A DNA stretch of 6,944 nucleotides from NCBI GenBank assembly GCA_031259485.1, contig JAIRLH010000064.1, positions 1-6,944 of the forward strand, written 5' to 3'. The notes under the pieces are model-generated. The model was not told the origin of the DNA. It did not search any database and saw nothing but the letters and a program-made list of their open reading frames with translations. The position numbers and the translations under genes were made by a program. The stretch comes from Elusimicrobiota bacterium (lineage in GTDB: Bacteria > Elusimicrobiota > Elusimicrobia > Elusimicrobiales > Elusimicrobiaceae). Positions 1 to 6,363 of this stretch are shown piece after piece. Position 1 is the first letter of the stretch. Every line of letters starts with the position of its first letter.

Positions 1-28
1 AACGAAAAGCGCGGCGGTTTTAATGTCC

Positions 29-59
29 ATAGAATAATTCTATCAAAATAATATAGAAT
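29..59. promoter_or_regulatory. Possible Fur/PerR-type operator upstream of the first operon gene
   Basis: Positions 29-43 read ATAGAATAATTCTAT, a perfect 7-1-7 inverted repeat, and the half-site ATAGAAT recurs at 53-59. The 7-1-7 geometry with a central AATnATT is that of Fur-superfamily boxes. It agrees with a PerR box (TTATAATnATTATAA) at 10 of 14 half-site bases. It ends 22 nt before the ATG at 66, where a repressor could block transcription. I found no convincing -35/-10 pair around it. The local sequence is AT-rich, so a chance palindrome is possible. Confidence 0.3.
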
Positions 60-65
60 AGAGAT

Positions 66-1436
66 ATGAAAAACTTTGCCAAAAAACTGTTTTTTTGCTT
101 TATTTTAATCCAGTCTGCCGCCGTTTTTACGCGCGCGGGGGAAACCGCCCGCATAGTTAAACAGGAAGGACGTAAGGTTTATATGGATATTTCTGAACTT
201 AAAAGCAAACCTTGGGAGGGCGTAAAGTTCCGCGTAGCGGAAAGGGGCGCGGATATCATTAATCCAAAAACCGGCAAAAACCTTGGCAAAGAAATCCTCA
301 GGCGGCATACCGGCCGCGTGGATTACGCGGAAGAAGCTTTTGCAGTAGGACAGCTTGACGAGCCGCAGGCGCCCGCAGTTCTCGGCCTTGAGGCGGAGTT
401 TATTTTACCGGCGGAAGGGTTGAGGCCGGCGGACGCTTTCCCCGCTGCGCCGACTGACGGGGAAACGCGCGTCTCGCCTCTTTGGAAAAGCGACTTCGTT
501 GAAGGCGAAGCCGTTGCCGCCGCCGCCGCCGATATCACCGGCGCGGGCGCTGAACTTGTGCTTGCTTTCGGCGATAATACTATAAATATTTATACGCTGG
601 CGGATAATAAGCTGCAAAAAATCCTTACAACGCAGGTCAATCCGCTGCGCAAAATAATCGCGCTGGACGCGGCCGACGTAAAAGGCTCGGGCGTGGCGCA
701 GATTTTTGCGACGGTTTACGATTCTTCTTCGGAGCGGTTTTCCACTTTGGTTTATGAATATGAGGACGGCAAGCTGCGCCAGAGCGACACAATAAAAGGC
801 ATGGTCAAGGGCATAGCGCCAAATAACGGCCCGCGCGTTTTATATACGCAGGATATAACCCCCGCTTCCGGCAAATTTACGCGCAGCGCCCCGGCCAAAC
901 TGCTTTACGACGGCAAAAAATTTACGCGCGGCGATAAGCTGGCGGCTTATAAATTTGACAGCGTGTTCGGGTTCAATATGTCCGATTTCCGCTATGACGG
1001 CAGGCAGAACGTGATTTTTGCCGCGCCCAACCGCCGCCTGCGCATACAGTTTGAAAAGAAGGGCAGCTTTATAGAATCCCCTGCGGATATTGATTTTACC
1101 ACTACGCCCGTGCGCGTGAAATTTAAAAACAGCGTGCAGCGTCTGCCCGTATCGCTTGCCCTGTTTAAAGACGGCGCGGGCGATACCATAATAGCCGGTA
1201 TAGAAAACCAGGCGAAACTGGGCATACTGGCGGATACCTTCGGCTCATACCAGAGCGCAAGGCTTTACTTTTTGAGGTGGACCGGCAGCGGCTTTGCCAA
1301 ATACGCGCGCGCAGATATTGACGGCGCGGTTTATGATATCGTGCAGGCCCCGCTGGGCGGCTGGGGCGGCGTGATTATAGTACCTTCAGTTTCAACCGCA
1401 GGTTATACCACAATATCTCTTTTTAAGGCATATTAA
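66..1436 (+). CDS. Exported protein with FlgT-C-like N-terminal domain and FG-GAP/VCBS-like beta-propeller body
   Basis: The 456-residue product has a typical Sec signal peptide: basic MKNFAKK, a hydrophobic stretch at about 8-20, and a likely cut after TRA near residue 24, so it should act in the periplasm or outside the cell. Residues about 28-98 (ARIVKQEGRKVYMDI, WEGVKFRV, INPKTGKNLG, TGRVDYAEEAFAV) match my recollection of the FlgT C-terminal fold, where the pattern is V..GDxVYLDLG..GV..GDRF.V followed by DP.TGE.LG. From about residue 138 the chain repeats strand-rich units around D-x-x-G-x-G motifs: ADITGAGAELVLAF (155-168), ADVKGSGVAQIFA (203-215), DFRYDGRQNVIFA (307-319), FKDGAGDTIIAG (367-378). 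These look like degenerate FG-GAP/VCBS propeller blades. No catalytic residues are recognisable. The ATG at 66 has only a weak GAG-like ribosome site. It is first in a tight run with thyX, 12 nt downstream. The function is unknown; envelope or surface binding is a guess. Confidence 0.8.
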   Translation: MKNFAKKLFFCFILIQSAAVFTRAGETARIVKQEGRKVYMDISELKSKPWEGVKFRVAERGADIINPKTGKNLGKEILRRHTGRVDYAEEAFAVGQLDEPQAPAVLGLEAEFILPAEGLRPADAFPAAPTDGETRVSPLWKSDFVEGEAVAAAAADITGAGAELVLAFGDNTINIYTLADNKLQKILTTQVNPLRKIIALDAADVKGSGVAQIFATVYDSSSERFSTLVYEYEDGKLRQSDTIKGMVKGIAPNNGPRVLYTQDITPASGKFTRSAPAKLLYDGKKFTRGDKLAAYKFDSVFGFNMSDFRYDGRQNVIFAAPNRRLRIQFEKKGSFIESPADIDFTTTPVRVKFKNSVQRLPVSLALFKDGAGDTIIAGIENQAKLGILADTFGSYQSARLYFLRWTGSGFAKYARADIDGAVYDIVQAPLGGWGGVIIVPSVSTAGYTTISLFKAY

Positions 1437-1448
1437 CGGAGACGTAAA

Positions 1449-2150
1449 ATGAATGCGTATAATGCAAATAACGGGGAAGCGGTTGAAGTGCTTGACTGCG
1501 GCTTTGTAAAACTTGTTGATTTTATGGGCGGCGATTTGCGCGCGCTGAGTTCCGCGCGCGTAACCTTCGGCAGCGTGAGCAAAGGCGAAGAAAAAGATAA
1601 AATGCTGCTAAAGTACCTCATAGAAAACGCGCATCACACGCCTTTTGAACATTGCGTTTTCCAGTTCCATATAAAATGTCCGATTTTCGTCGCCAGACAA
1701 TGGATGCGCCACCGCATTTGCTCTTATAACGAAGTCAGCGCGCGCTATACCGAAGTTAAGGACGAGTTTTATATACCCGCCGCCTTCCGCGTGCAGGATA
1801 AAAATAATAAGCAGGGCTCTCTCTCAAGTAAAGATTTAAACAATTCCGCGCTGCTGAAAATTTATGACGAAAGCATTAACGCCAGTTATTGCGCGTACCG
1901 GAAACTTTTGGAGGCCGGCGTCGCGCGCGAAATGGCGCGCGCGGTGCTGCCCGTGGCGCAATATACCCAGTTTTACTGGACGATAAACGCGCGCAGTCTT
2001 ATGAATTTCATCACTCTGCGCGCGGACGGCCACGCGCAGTACGAAATCCGCGTTTACGCGGAGGCGATTGCGCGGATTTTCAAACAGAAAATGCCGTGGA
2101 CTTACGAAGCCTTTATGTCATTGCAGGGTAAAAAAGCAGAGCAAAAATAA
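1449..2150 (+). CDS. thyX: Flavin-dependent thymidylate synthase ThyX
   Basis: ThyX is a cytoplasmic enzyme that methylates dUMP to dTMP using FAD, NADPH and methylenetetrahydrofolate, releasing tetrahydrofolate. The 233-residue protein is close to the usual family length. It contains the signature RHRxxxxxxxS as RHRICSYNEVS (87-97), followed by ARYTEV. Upstream is HHTPFEH (62-68), part of the flavin/substrate pocket. NKQGS lies at 120-124. NARSLMNFITLR (180-191) carries the conserved arginine that binds dUMP, then AQYEIR at 196-201. The ATG is preceded by GGAG at 1438-1441 with 7-nt spacing. The gene lies 12 nt after the exported-protein gene and 21 nt before glgC, which implies co-transcription. 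The C-terminus (GKKAEQK) is a short polar tail. No key residue appears missing. Organisms using ThyX usually lack ThyA, which cannot be judged here. Confidence 0.97.
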   Translation: MNAYNANNGEAVEVLDCGFVKLVDFMGGDLRALSSARVTFGSVSKGEEKDKMLLKYLIENAHHTPFEHCVFQFHIKCPIFVARQWMRHRICSYNEVSARYTEVKDEFYIPAAFRVQDKNNKQGSLSSKDLNNSALLKIYDESINASYCAYRKLLEAGVAREMARAVLPVAQYTQFYWTINARSLMNFITLRADGHAQYEIRVYAEAIARIFKQKMPWTYEAFMSLQGKKAEQK

Positions 2151-2171
2151 ATCAGCCAAAGGAGAGTTTTT

Positions 2172-3383
2172 ATGCGCGTGCTGGGCATGATTATGGCCGG
2201 CGGGAAGGGGGAGCGCCTTTTCCCGCTAACGAAAGAGCGTTCCAAACCGGCGGTACCCTTCGGCGGGAAATACAGGATTATAGATTTTGTGCTGTCAAAT
2301 TTTGTCAATTCAAATATCTTTTCATCTTATATTCTGGTACAGTATTTATCCCAGTCGCTTATTGAATATTTAAGAACTAGCTGGAACGCGCGCGGCATTA
2401 TAAAAGACCATTTCCTGACTATAGTGCCCCCGCAGATGCGCCTGGGCGAAATCTGGTACCGCGGCACGGCGGATTCCATAAGGCAGAACATAAGCCTCAT
2501 CAACGATTTTGAGCCGGATTTGGTGGCCGTCTTCGGCGCGGACCATATTTACAGGATGAATATCGGCAAAATGATAGATTTTCATATCAAAAACAGGGCC
2601 GACGTCACCGTAGCCGCGAATGTCGTGCCGCTGAAAGAGGCTTCTTCCTTCGGCATTATGGCGGTGAACGATTCCAACCGGATAATCAGCTTTGACGAAA
2701 AACCGTCCGTCCCCAAGCCTATCCCGGGCAATCCGAAATTCGCTTATGCCTCAATGGGCAATTATATTTTTGACAAGAAAGTATTGCTTAAAGTTTTGCA
2801 GCAGAAGTATTGCGACGTGCCGTCGCTTGACTTCGGTAAGAACATTATACCGGAAGCGCTTAAAACGCACAGGACTTTCGCTTATGACTTTCACTCCGAT
2901 AAACTGCGCGGCATTAAGGATTATGAGGAACAGGGATATTGGCGCGACGTCGGCGCCATAGAGTCCTACTGGCAGGCAAATATGGACTTGCTGGGCGAAA
3001 AGCCAAAATTTGATTTAAATAATCCTCTTTGGCCTATAAACACTTCGGTACACAATACTCCGCCCACCGCGTATATGGGCGGCAAAATAGAACGCAGCAT
3101 GCTTAGCAACGGCTGCATAGTATATCCAAAAACCGTGATAAAAAACAGCGTTATAGCCAGCAATATAACGATTATGGAAGGCTCGGTCATTGAAGACAGT
3201 ATTATAATGGATTCCTGCACCATAGGAAAAAACGCGCGTGTAAAGAAAGCGATAATTGACCGCTTTAACACTATCCCCGCCGGCGCGAGCATAGGCATTG
3301 ATAAAGCAAGCGACTCTCAAAACTACTTTATTGACTCTTCCGGCATAGTTGTTATCCCGCGCGGCAGGACTAAATTTTTATAA
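2172..3383 (+). CDS. glgC: Glucose-1-phosphate adenylyltransferase (ADP-glucose pyrophosphorylase)
   Basis: GlgC makes ADP-glucose from ATP and glucose-1-phosphate, the committed and usually allosterically regulated step of bacterial glycogen synthesis. The nucleotidyltransferase domain opens with MAGGKGERLFPLT (8-20), then SKPAVPFGGKYRIIDF (24-39). In this stretch K33 aligns with the effector-binding lysine K39 of the E. coli enzyme. FGADHIYRM (121-129) holds the catalytic aspartate. FDEKP (174-178) carries the sugar-phosphate lysine, and YWRDVGAIESYWQANMDL (256-273) is the family signature. From about residue 303 to 376 come isoleucine/valine-rich hexapeptide turns of the left-handed beta-helix. 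The 403-residue length is normal for bacterial GlgC, slightly shorter than E. coli. AAGGAG at 2159-2164 precedes the ATG by 7 nt. The stop at 3381-3383 is 1 nt before ybeY. No glycogen synthase or branching enzyme lies in the window, so the pathway partners must be elsewhere. Confidence 0.97.
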   Translation: MRVLGMIMAGGKGERLFPLTKERSKPAVPFGGKYRIIDFVLSNFVNSNIFSSYILVQYLSQSLIEYLRTSWNARGIIKDHFLTIVPPQMRLGEIWYRGTADSIRQNISLINDFEPDLVAVFGADHIYRMNIGKMIDFHIKNRADVTVAANVVPLKEASSFGIMAVNDSNRIISFDEKPSVPKPIPGNPKFAYASMGNYIFDKKVLLKVLQQKYCDVPSLDFGKNIIPEALKTHRTFAYDFHSDKLRGIKDYEEQGYWRDVGAIESYWQANMDLLGEKPKFDLNNPLWPINTSVHNTPPTAYMGGKIERSMLSNGCIVYPKTVIKNSVIASNITIMEGSVIEDSIIMDSCTIGKNARVKKAIIDRFNTIPAGASIGIDKASDSQNYFIDSSGIVVIPRGRTKFL

Positions 3384-3384
3384 A

Positions 3385-3831
3385 ATGCAGATAAACGTAT
3401 TTTATAACGCGCCTCTGCCAAGATACTACCGCGCGACTTCTAAATATAAACCCGCTGCAAACGCGGCTTTAGGCGTTTTTAAACGTAAAAAAGGCGAGCT
3501 TAATATTATAATCGTAAACCGCAGACAAATGCGCCGCATAAACAAACAATTTTTGAATCACGATTATGTGACGGACGTGATTTCTTTCGGGTATGATTTT
3601 TCAGGAGCGGACGGCGAACCTTTCGGCGATATTTTTATATGTTTTGAGCAGGCAAAAAAACAAGCCAAAGAACAAAAACACGGCGCATTGTTTGAAATGC
3701 TTACGCTTGCCGCGCACGGCGCGCTGCATTTAGCCGGCTATGACGACAATACCGATAAACTGCGCGCGGCGATGAACAAAAAAGCCGAACAAATTGCAAA
3801 AAGATTTCTCAAGTATGATAATAATACCTAA
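3385..3831 (+). CDS. ybeY: Endoribonuclease YbeY (rRNA maturation factor), variant active site
   Basis: YbeY is a small metal-dependent RNase needed for 16S rRNA 3' end maturation and ribosome quality control. The 148-residue protein shows the family core LNIIIVNRRQMRRIN (39-53), LNHDYVTDVISF (57-68), GDIFIC (81-86) and the metal-site helix HGALHLAGYDD (111-121). H111 and H115 are present. The third ligand, usually His (HxxxHxxxxxH), is D121. The arginine conserved in many YbeYs (E. coli R59, in YRGKD) is replaced by L57. Both changes recur in a subfamily I recall from Bacteroidetes (LNHDY..TD, HGxLHLxGYxDxT), so this is probably a functional variant rather than decay. I chose ATG 3385 over an in-frame TTG at 3349, because the TTG lies inside glgC and adds 12 non-conserved residues. 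No strong ribosome site precedes the ATG. With a 1-nt gap after the glgC stop, translational coupling is likely. Confidence 0.93.
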   Translation: MQINVFYNAPLPRYYRATSKYKPAANAALGVFKRKKGELNIIIVNRRQMRRINKQFLNHDYVTDVISFGYDFSGADGEPFGDIFICFEQAKKQAKEQKHGALFEMLTLAAHGALHLAGYDDNTDKLRAAMNKKAEQIAKRFLKYDNNT

Positions 3832-3943
3832 AATAAGTTAGCTACATATTGGTTTGAAGAATTTTGAACTGCAAATATTTTAAATCTAAAAATGTTTCTA
3901 TATCTTTCAATGCCCCGTGAAATTGTAAATTTGTAGAGTATCA
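3832..3943. other. Short convergent intergenic spacer without a clear terminator
   Basis: This AT-rich spacer separates the ends of ybeY and the first pilin gene. CCGTGA at 3915-3920 can pair with TCACGG at 3944-3949, but the loop is 23 nt, the 3' arm lies over the pilin stop codon, and no U-run follows on either strand. I therefore do not call a terminator. Transcripts from the two sides may overlap. Confidence 0.4.
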
Positions 3944-4495
3944 TCACGGCATCAAATACGGATTCCAACCGTCAAGAATATCTCCATAGTCAATGCCTCC
4001 CGGTAAAAAATCATTGCAGCAAGTATTCTTATAACGGCCTGAAATACAATAAATCTTGTTTTTTTGACTGGGATAAAATATGCCGCATATTCCTTTATAC
4101 TTGCCGCTGTTTCTTACGGCTATAATACTATCACTCCACCATACTGACTTTTCCGTATTCACGCTTACGGCATAGTCAAAATCTTTTACTCTTATTATTT
4201 CACCATAGTTATTTGCAACTCTGGCGCCTATATAAGCGGAAAAGTCCGAGTGATTAATCTGTGTTCCCGCAATAGAAATATCCAAATCCGTAATACTTTG
4301 CGGATAATATCCTCTCTCAAGATAGTATATTTCATATGATTTGCTTAATGCGGAAATATTAGATCTTGCTTCCATCATTCTGCTTTTTTCCACAGTTCTT
4401 GTATATTTAGGCAAAGCAATAGCGGTGAGAATGCCGATGATTAAAACAACTACAAGTAATTCAATGAGAGTAAAAGCCTTTGTTTTGTTATGCAT
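3944..4495 (-). CDS. Type IV pilin-like prepilin (short leader, Ala at -1)
   Basis: The 183-residue product begins with a class III leader, MHNKTKA, then FTLIELLVVVLIIGIL, the type IV pilin N-terminal alpha-helix. It has Phe at mature +1 and the invariant Glu at +5 (E12). A PilD-like prepilin peptidase would cut between A7 and F8 and methylate the Phe. The hydrophobic helix runs to about residue 28 and is followed by the amphipathic LPKYTRTVEKSRMMEARSN. The globular head is variable and has four cysteines (C137, C150, C159, C160), which could form disulfides. Residue -1 is Ala instead of the usual Gly. The start has GAGGA at 4507-4503 (minus strand), 7 nt upstream. The gene stands alone on its strand with no pilus assembly genes nearby. 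It is more AT-rich than ybeY and obg. It could be a major pilin, minor pilin or pseudopilin; sequence alone does not decide. Confidence 0.88.
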   Translation of the reverse strand: MHNKTKAFTLIELLVVVLIIGILTAIALPKYTRTVEKSRMMEARSNISALSKSYEIYYLERGYYPQSITDLDISIAGTQINHSDFSAYIGARVANNYGEIIRVKDFDYAVSVNTEKSVWWSDSIIAVRNSGKYKGICGIFYPSQKNKIYCISGRYKNTCCNDFLPGGIDYGDILDGWNPYLMP

Positions 4496-4744
4496 GGTGA
4501 TATCCTCGTTGATTTAAAAATATACTTCTATTTTTCATACTAAATATCAGTTGGATTTGCAAATTTTTTAGTTAGTTTACATAGGATATTGGGGCGCGTG
4601 GCGGCAACTTTACCTGTTTTGTCAGCGTAAATAAAATACAAAATAAGCCGCGTCAGGAAGAGGCGGCCCCGCCTTTTACGCTTGTGGTTTTGTTCGTTTT
4701 CCGGATTGCAAAAGGCCGGCTTATACCGAAGCGTTCTTAGATTA
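4496..4744. other. Intergenic region between obg and the first pilin gene
   Basis: This 249-nt gap separates two genes on the minus strand. The half next to obg is rich in inverted repeats: a 5-bp stem with T-run (4629-4667), AGGCG/CGCCT at 4661-4665 and 4670-4674 followed by TTTT on the plus strand, and GCGTAAA (4625-4631) pairing with TTTACGC (4675-4681). The half next to the pilin is AT-rich and should contain its promoter. A TATATT lies about 25-30 nt upstream of the ribosome site on the minus strand, but I see no good -35 at the right distance. No gene is supported here. Confidence 0.5.
4629..4667 (-). terminator. Possible Rho-independent terminator of obg
   Basis: Read on the minus strand about 77 nt beyond the obg stop, GCCGC (4667-4663) and GCGGC (4651-4647) form a 5-bp GC stem with an 11-nt loop. 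It is followed directly by the T-rich run TTATTTTGTATTTTATTT (4646-4629). Position and composition fit an intrinsic terminator separating obg from the pilin gene downstream. The stem is short, so confidence is limited. Confidence 0.42.
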
Positions 4745-6136
4745 TTACAGCTTCAGTCCTTTCTTTTTCTCGCGTCTGGCTTTGCGTTTGGCAAGACGCT
4801 GGGCTTTGCTTTCGCGTGCGCCGTGTCCGCCGATACGCTCCGCTTCGGCGCTGATTTCCGCGCCGAAACCGCCGTTCCACTCAAATTCTTTGCCGCAGGC
4901 GATTATCGTTGTTCCTTCCGCCACGCCGCGCTTTAGCAGAGCCTTCTCCAGTCCGATTTTTTTGAAAATTTTGCCGAGCCTTTCAACCGCTTGCGGCTGG
5001 GCGAAGTTTGTCATAGCGATAAATTCTTCTATTTTTTTGCCGGTTATCTGCATTCGGCCTTCTTCCAGCCGGGTAATTGTAAACACCGGCGCAATCGCGT
5101 GTACGACGGGGCCGGCTTGCGCAGGCTTGACGGCTTTGACGGGCTTTGCGGCCAGCGTTTTAACAGTCTCGTCCAAAACTTTACCGAGGCCTTTGCGCGC
5201 CGCGGCGGAAATAAGAAACAGCGGCAGTTTGGCGTATTTATTTTTAATTTTCTCAAAAACCTCTTCCGCGCCCGAAGTATCGGCTTTATTTACAACGATA
5301 ATGCGCGGCTTTTTTGCCAAATCTTTGCTGAATGTTTTAAGTTCGTCCTCAAGTATTTTTATTGATTTCACGGCGTCAATTCCGCCAAAACCGGCAGGGT
5401 CAACCAAATGCAGCAGCACGCGCGTGCGCTCTATATGTTTTAAAAATTGATGGCCCAAGCCTTTGCCTTTGCCCGCGCCTTCTATAATACCAGGAATATC
5501 TGCTATCACAAAGCTCTTGCCCTTATGCGTGCAAATGCCCAGGTTAGGATTCAGTGTTGTAAAGGGATAATCCGCCACTTTAGGCCGCGCGGCGCTGACG
5601 GCCGATAAAAAAGTGCTTTTGCCCGCGTTGGGAAATCCCACAAGCCCGACGTCAGCCAGAACTTTAAGCTCAAGGACAAGCGTTATCTCCTCCCCGGGCT
5701 GGCCGATTTCCGCTATTCTCGGCGCGGTGTTTTGATGCGTTTTGAAACTCTGGTTACCTCTGCCGCCGCGGCCGCCGTGGGCGATGATAATTTCCTGCCC
5801 AGCGGCCGTCAAATCGGCTATCACGGCGCCGTCTTTTTTGACCACGGTGCCCAGCGGTACCAGCACTATTTTAGCATCCGCGCCCAGACCGAATTTATTG
5901 TAAGTGCCGCCTTTTGCGCCGTCATTGGCTTCTATGTGCGGGTTGTAGGCTAGCTCCTGCAAAGTTGTGAGATTAGGCTCGGCTTTCAGAATTACATCTC
6001 CGCCCTTGCCGCCGTTGCCGCCGTTCGGCCCGCCGAATTCAATAAACTTCTCGCGCCGAAAAGAGAGGCAGCCGTCGCCGCCTTTGCCCGCTTTAACGTA
6101 AATTTTAACCCTGTCCAAAAAACTGTTTGCTTGCAT
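4745..6136 (-). CDS. obg: GTPase Obg (CgtA), ribosome assembly and stress GTPase
   Basis: Obg is an essential GTPase acting in late 50S subunit assembly and stringent/stress control. The 463-residue protein has all three family domains. Residues 1-157 form the glycine-rich Obg fold (KAGKGGDG, GGPNGGNGGKGGDV, HGGRGGRGN). The G domain has G1 GFPNAGKS (167-174), switch I YPFTTLNPNLG (190-200), G3 DIPG (213-216), G4 NKAD (283-286) and G5 ISA (309-311). The C-terminal OCT domain runs at about 350-420, followed by a lysine/arginine-rich tail (440-463). I chose ATG at 6136 (MQANSFLDRV) because family similarity begins there and AGAGG lies at 6145-6141. An upstream in-frame TTG at 6181 would add 15 unrelated residues. 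In many bacteria obg follows rplU-rpmA. Here it is divergent from a pilin gene with no ribosomal protein gene adjacent. Confidence 0.97.
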   Translation of the reverse strand: MQANSFLDRVKIYVKAGKGGDGCLSFRREKFIEFGGPNGGNGGKGGDVILKAEPNLTTLQELAYNPHIEANDGAKGGTYNKFGLGADAKIVLVPLGTVVKKDGAVIADLTAAGQEIIIAHGGRGGRGNQSFKTHQNTAPRIAEIGQPGEEITLVLELKVLADVGLVGFPNAGKSTFLSAVSAARPKVADYPFTTLNPNLGICTHKGKSFVIADIPGIIEGAGKGKGLGHQFLKHIERTRVLLHLVDPAGFGGIDAVKSIKILEDELKTFSKDLAKKPRIIVVNKADTSGAEEVFEKIKNKYAKLPLFLISAAARKGLGKVLDETVKTLAAKPVKAVKPAQAGPVVHAIAPVFTITRLEEGRMQITGKKIEEFIAMTNFAQPQAVERLGKIFKKIGLEKALLKRGVAEGTTIIACGKEFEWNGGFGAEISAEAERIGGHGARESKAQRLAKRKARREKKKGLKL

Positions 6137-6280
6137 AATACCTCTGTTCCCCTGCTTAAATATATATCTATATAATATCAATTTAACGACCGGTTTTTAT
6201 TTGCTGTTATTTTTCCCTTGCAATTTAGCAGTTCGGGGTATATCTCTATGCTGTCTTAGCAGTGCAATATTTAATATACA

Positions 6281-6309
6281 TTGACAAAGAGATAATAATT
6301 GCATATTAT
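6281..6309 (+). promoter_or_regulatory. Sigma70-type promoter of the second pilin gene
   Basis: A perfect -35 TTGACA (6281-6286) is followed after exactly 17 nt by the -10 TATTAT (6304-6309), which matches the consensus at 5 of 6 bases. Transcription would start near 6316, giving an untranslated leader of about 48 nt before the ATG at 6364. This is the best promoter in the window and indicates strong vegetative expression unless repressed. Confidence 0.75.
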
Positions 6310-6351
6310 ATATTTATATTTGTGTGTCGGACAAAAGTGGTAATTAATTTT

Positions 6352-6357
6352 AAGGAG
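6352..6357 (+). promoter_or_regulatory. Ribosome binding site fixing the second pilin start
   Basis: AAGGAG lies 6 nt upstream of the ATG at 6364. It supports that start over the in-frame GTG at 6262, which lies upstream of the promoter and would add 34 residues that spoil the prepilin leader. Confidence 0.85.
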
Positions 6358-6363
6358 TTCCTT

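Larger units (their letters stand above)
6137..6363. promoter_or_regulatory. Divergent obg / pilin control region
   Basis: These 227 nt separate obg (leftward) from the second pilin (rightward) and must hold both promoters. The obg side (6155-6185) is a long A/T stretch with several TATA-like hexamers, for instance TTGATA followed by TATA runs on the minus strand, but no pair has good spacing. In the middle, TTAGCAGT occurs twice as a direct repeat (6225-6232 and 6256-6263), 31 nt apart, about three helical turns. The pilin side has a clear sigma70-type promoter, listed separately. Confidence 0.6.

Noticed and set aside
84..98. Possible lipobox Cys (C11) in the exported protein
   Set aside because: The Cys sits near the start of the hydrophobic core, not after it, and the preceding LFF does not fit a lipobox; an ordinary signal peptidase I site near residue 24 fits better.
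1549..1945. Clusters of GCGCGC in thyX that look like repeats
   Set aside because: They are explained by in-frame use of GCG (Ala) and CGC (Arg) codons and occur throughout the GC-rich genes here, not as a spaced array.
2966..3320. Two open frames of about 100 codons on the minus strand opposite the glgC 3' end
   Set aside because: They are antisense shadows of the beta-helix repeats of GlgC. Their Ile/Val-rich or Tyr/Ala-rich strings mirror those hexapeptides and no independent start signal is seen.
3349..3384. Upstream TTG start for ybeY
   Set aside because: It would overlap glgC by 35 nt and add residues with no family counterpart; ATG at 3385 starts with a typical YbeY N-terminus.
3915..3949. 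CCGTGA/TCACGG pairing between the convergent genes as a terminator
   Set aside because: Only 6 bp with a 23-nt loop, the arm overlaps a stop codon, and no T-run follows on either strand.
4782..5450. Long open frame (222 codons) on the plus strand opposite obg
   Set aside because: It lies wholly antisense to a well-supported Obg, has a low-complexity Ser/Ala/Pro composition typical of the opposite strand of such genes, and shows no ribosome site or domain.
6137..6181. TTG-initiated extension of obg
   Set aside because: The 15 extra residues are not part of the Obg fold and cover the probable ribosome site and promoter.
6262..6363. Upstream GTG start for the second pilin
   Set aside because: It lies before the promoter and would put a hydrophobic, Ile-rich extension ahead of the prepilin leader; AAGGAG at 6352-6357 supports ATG 6364.
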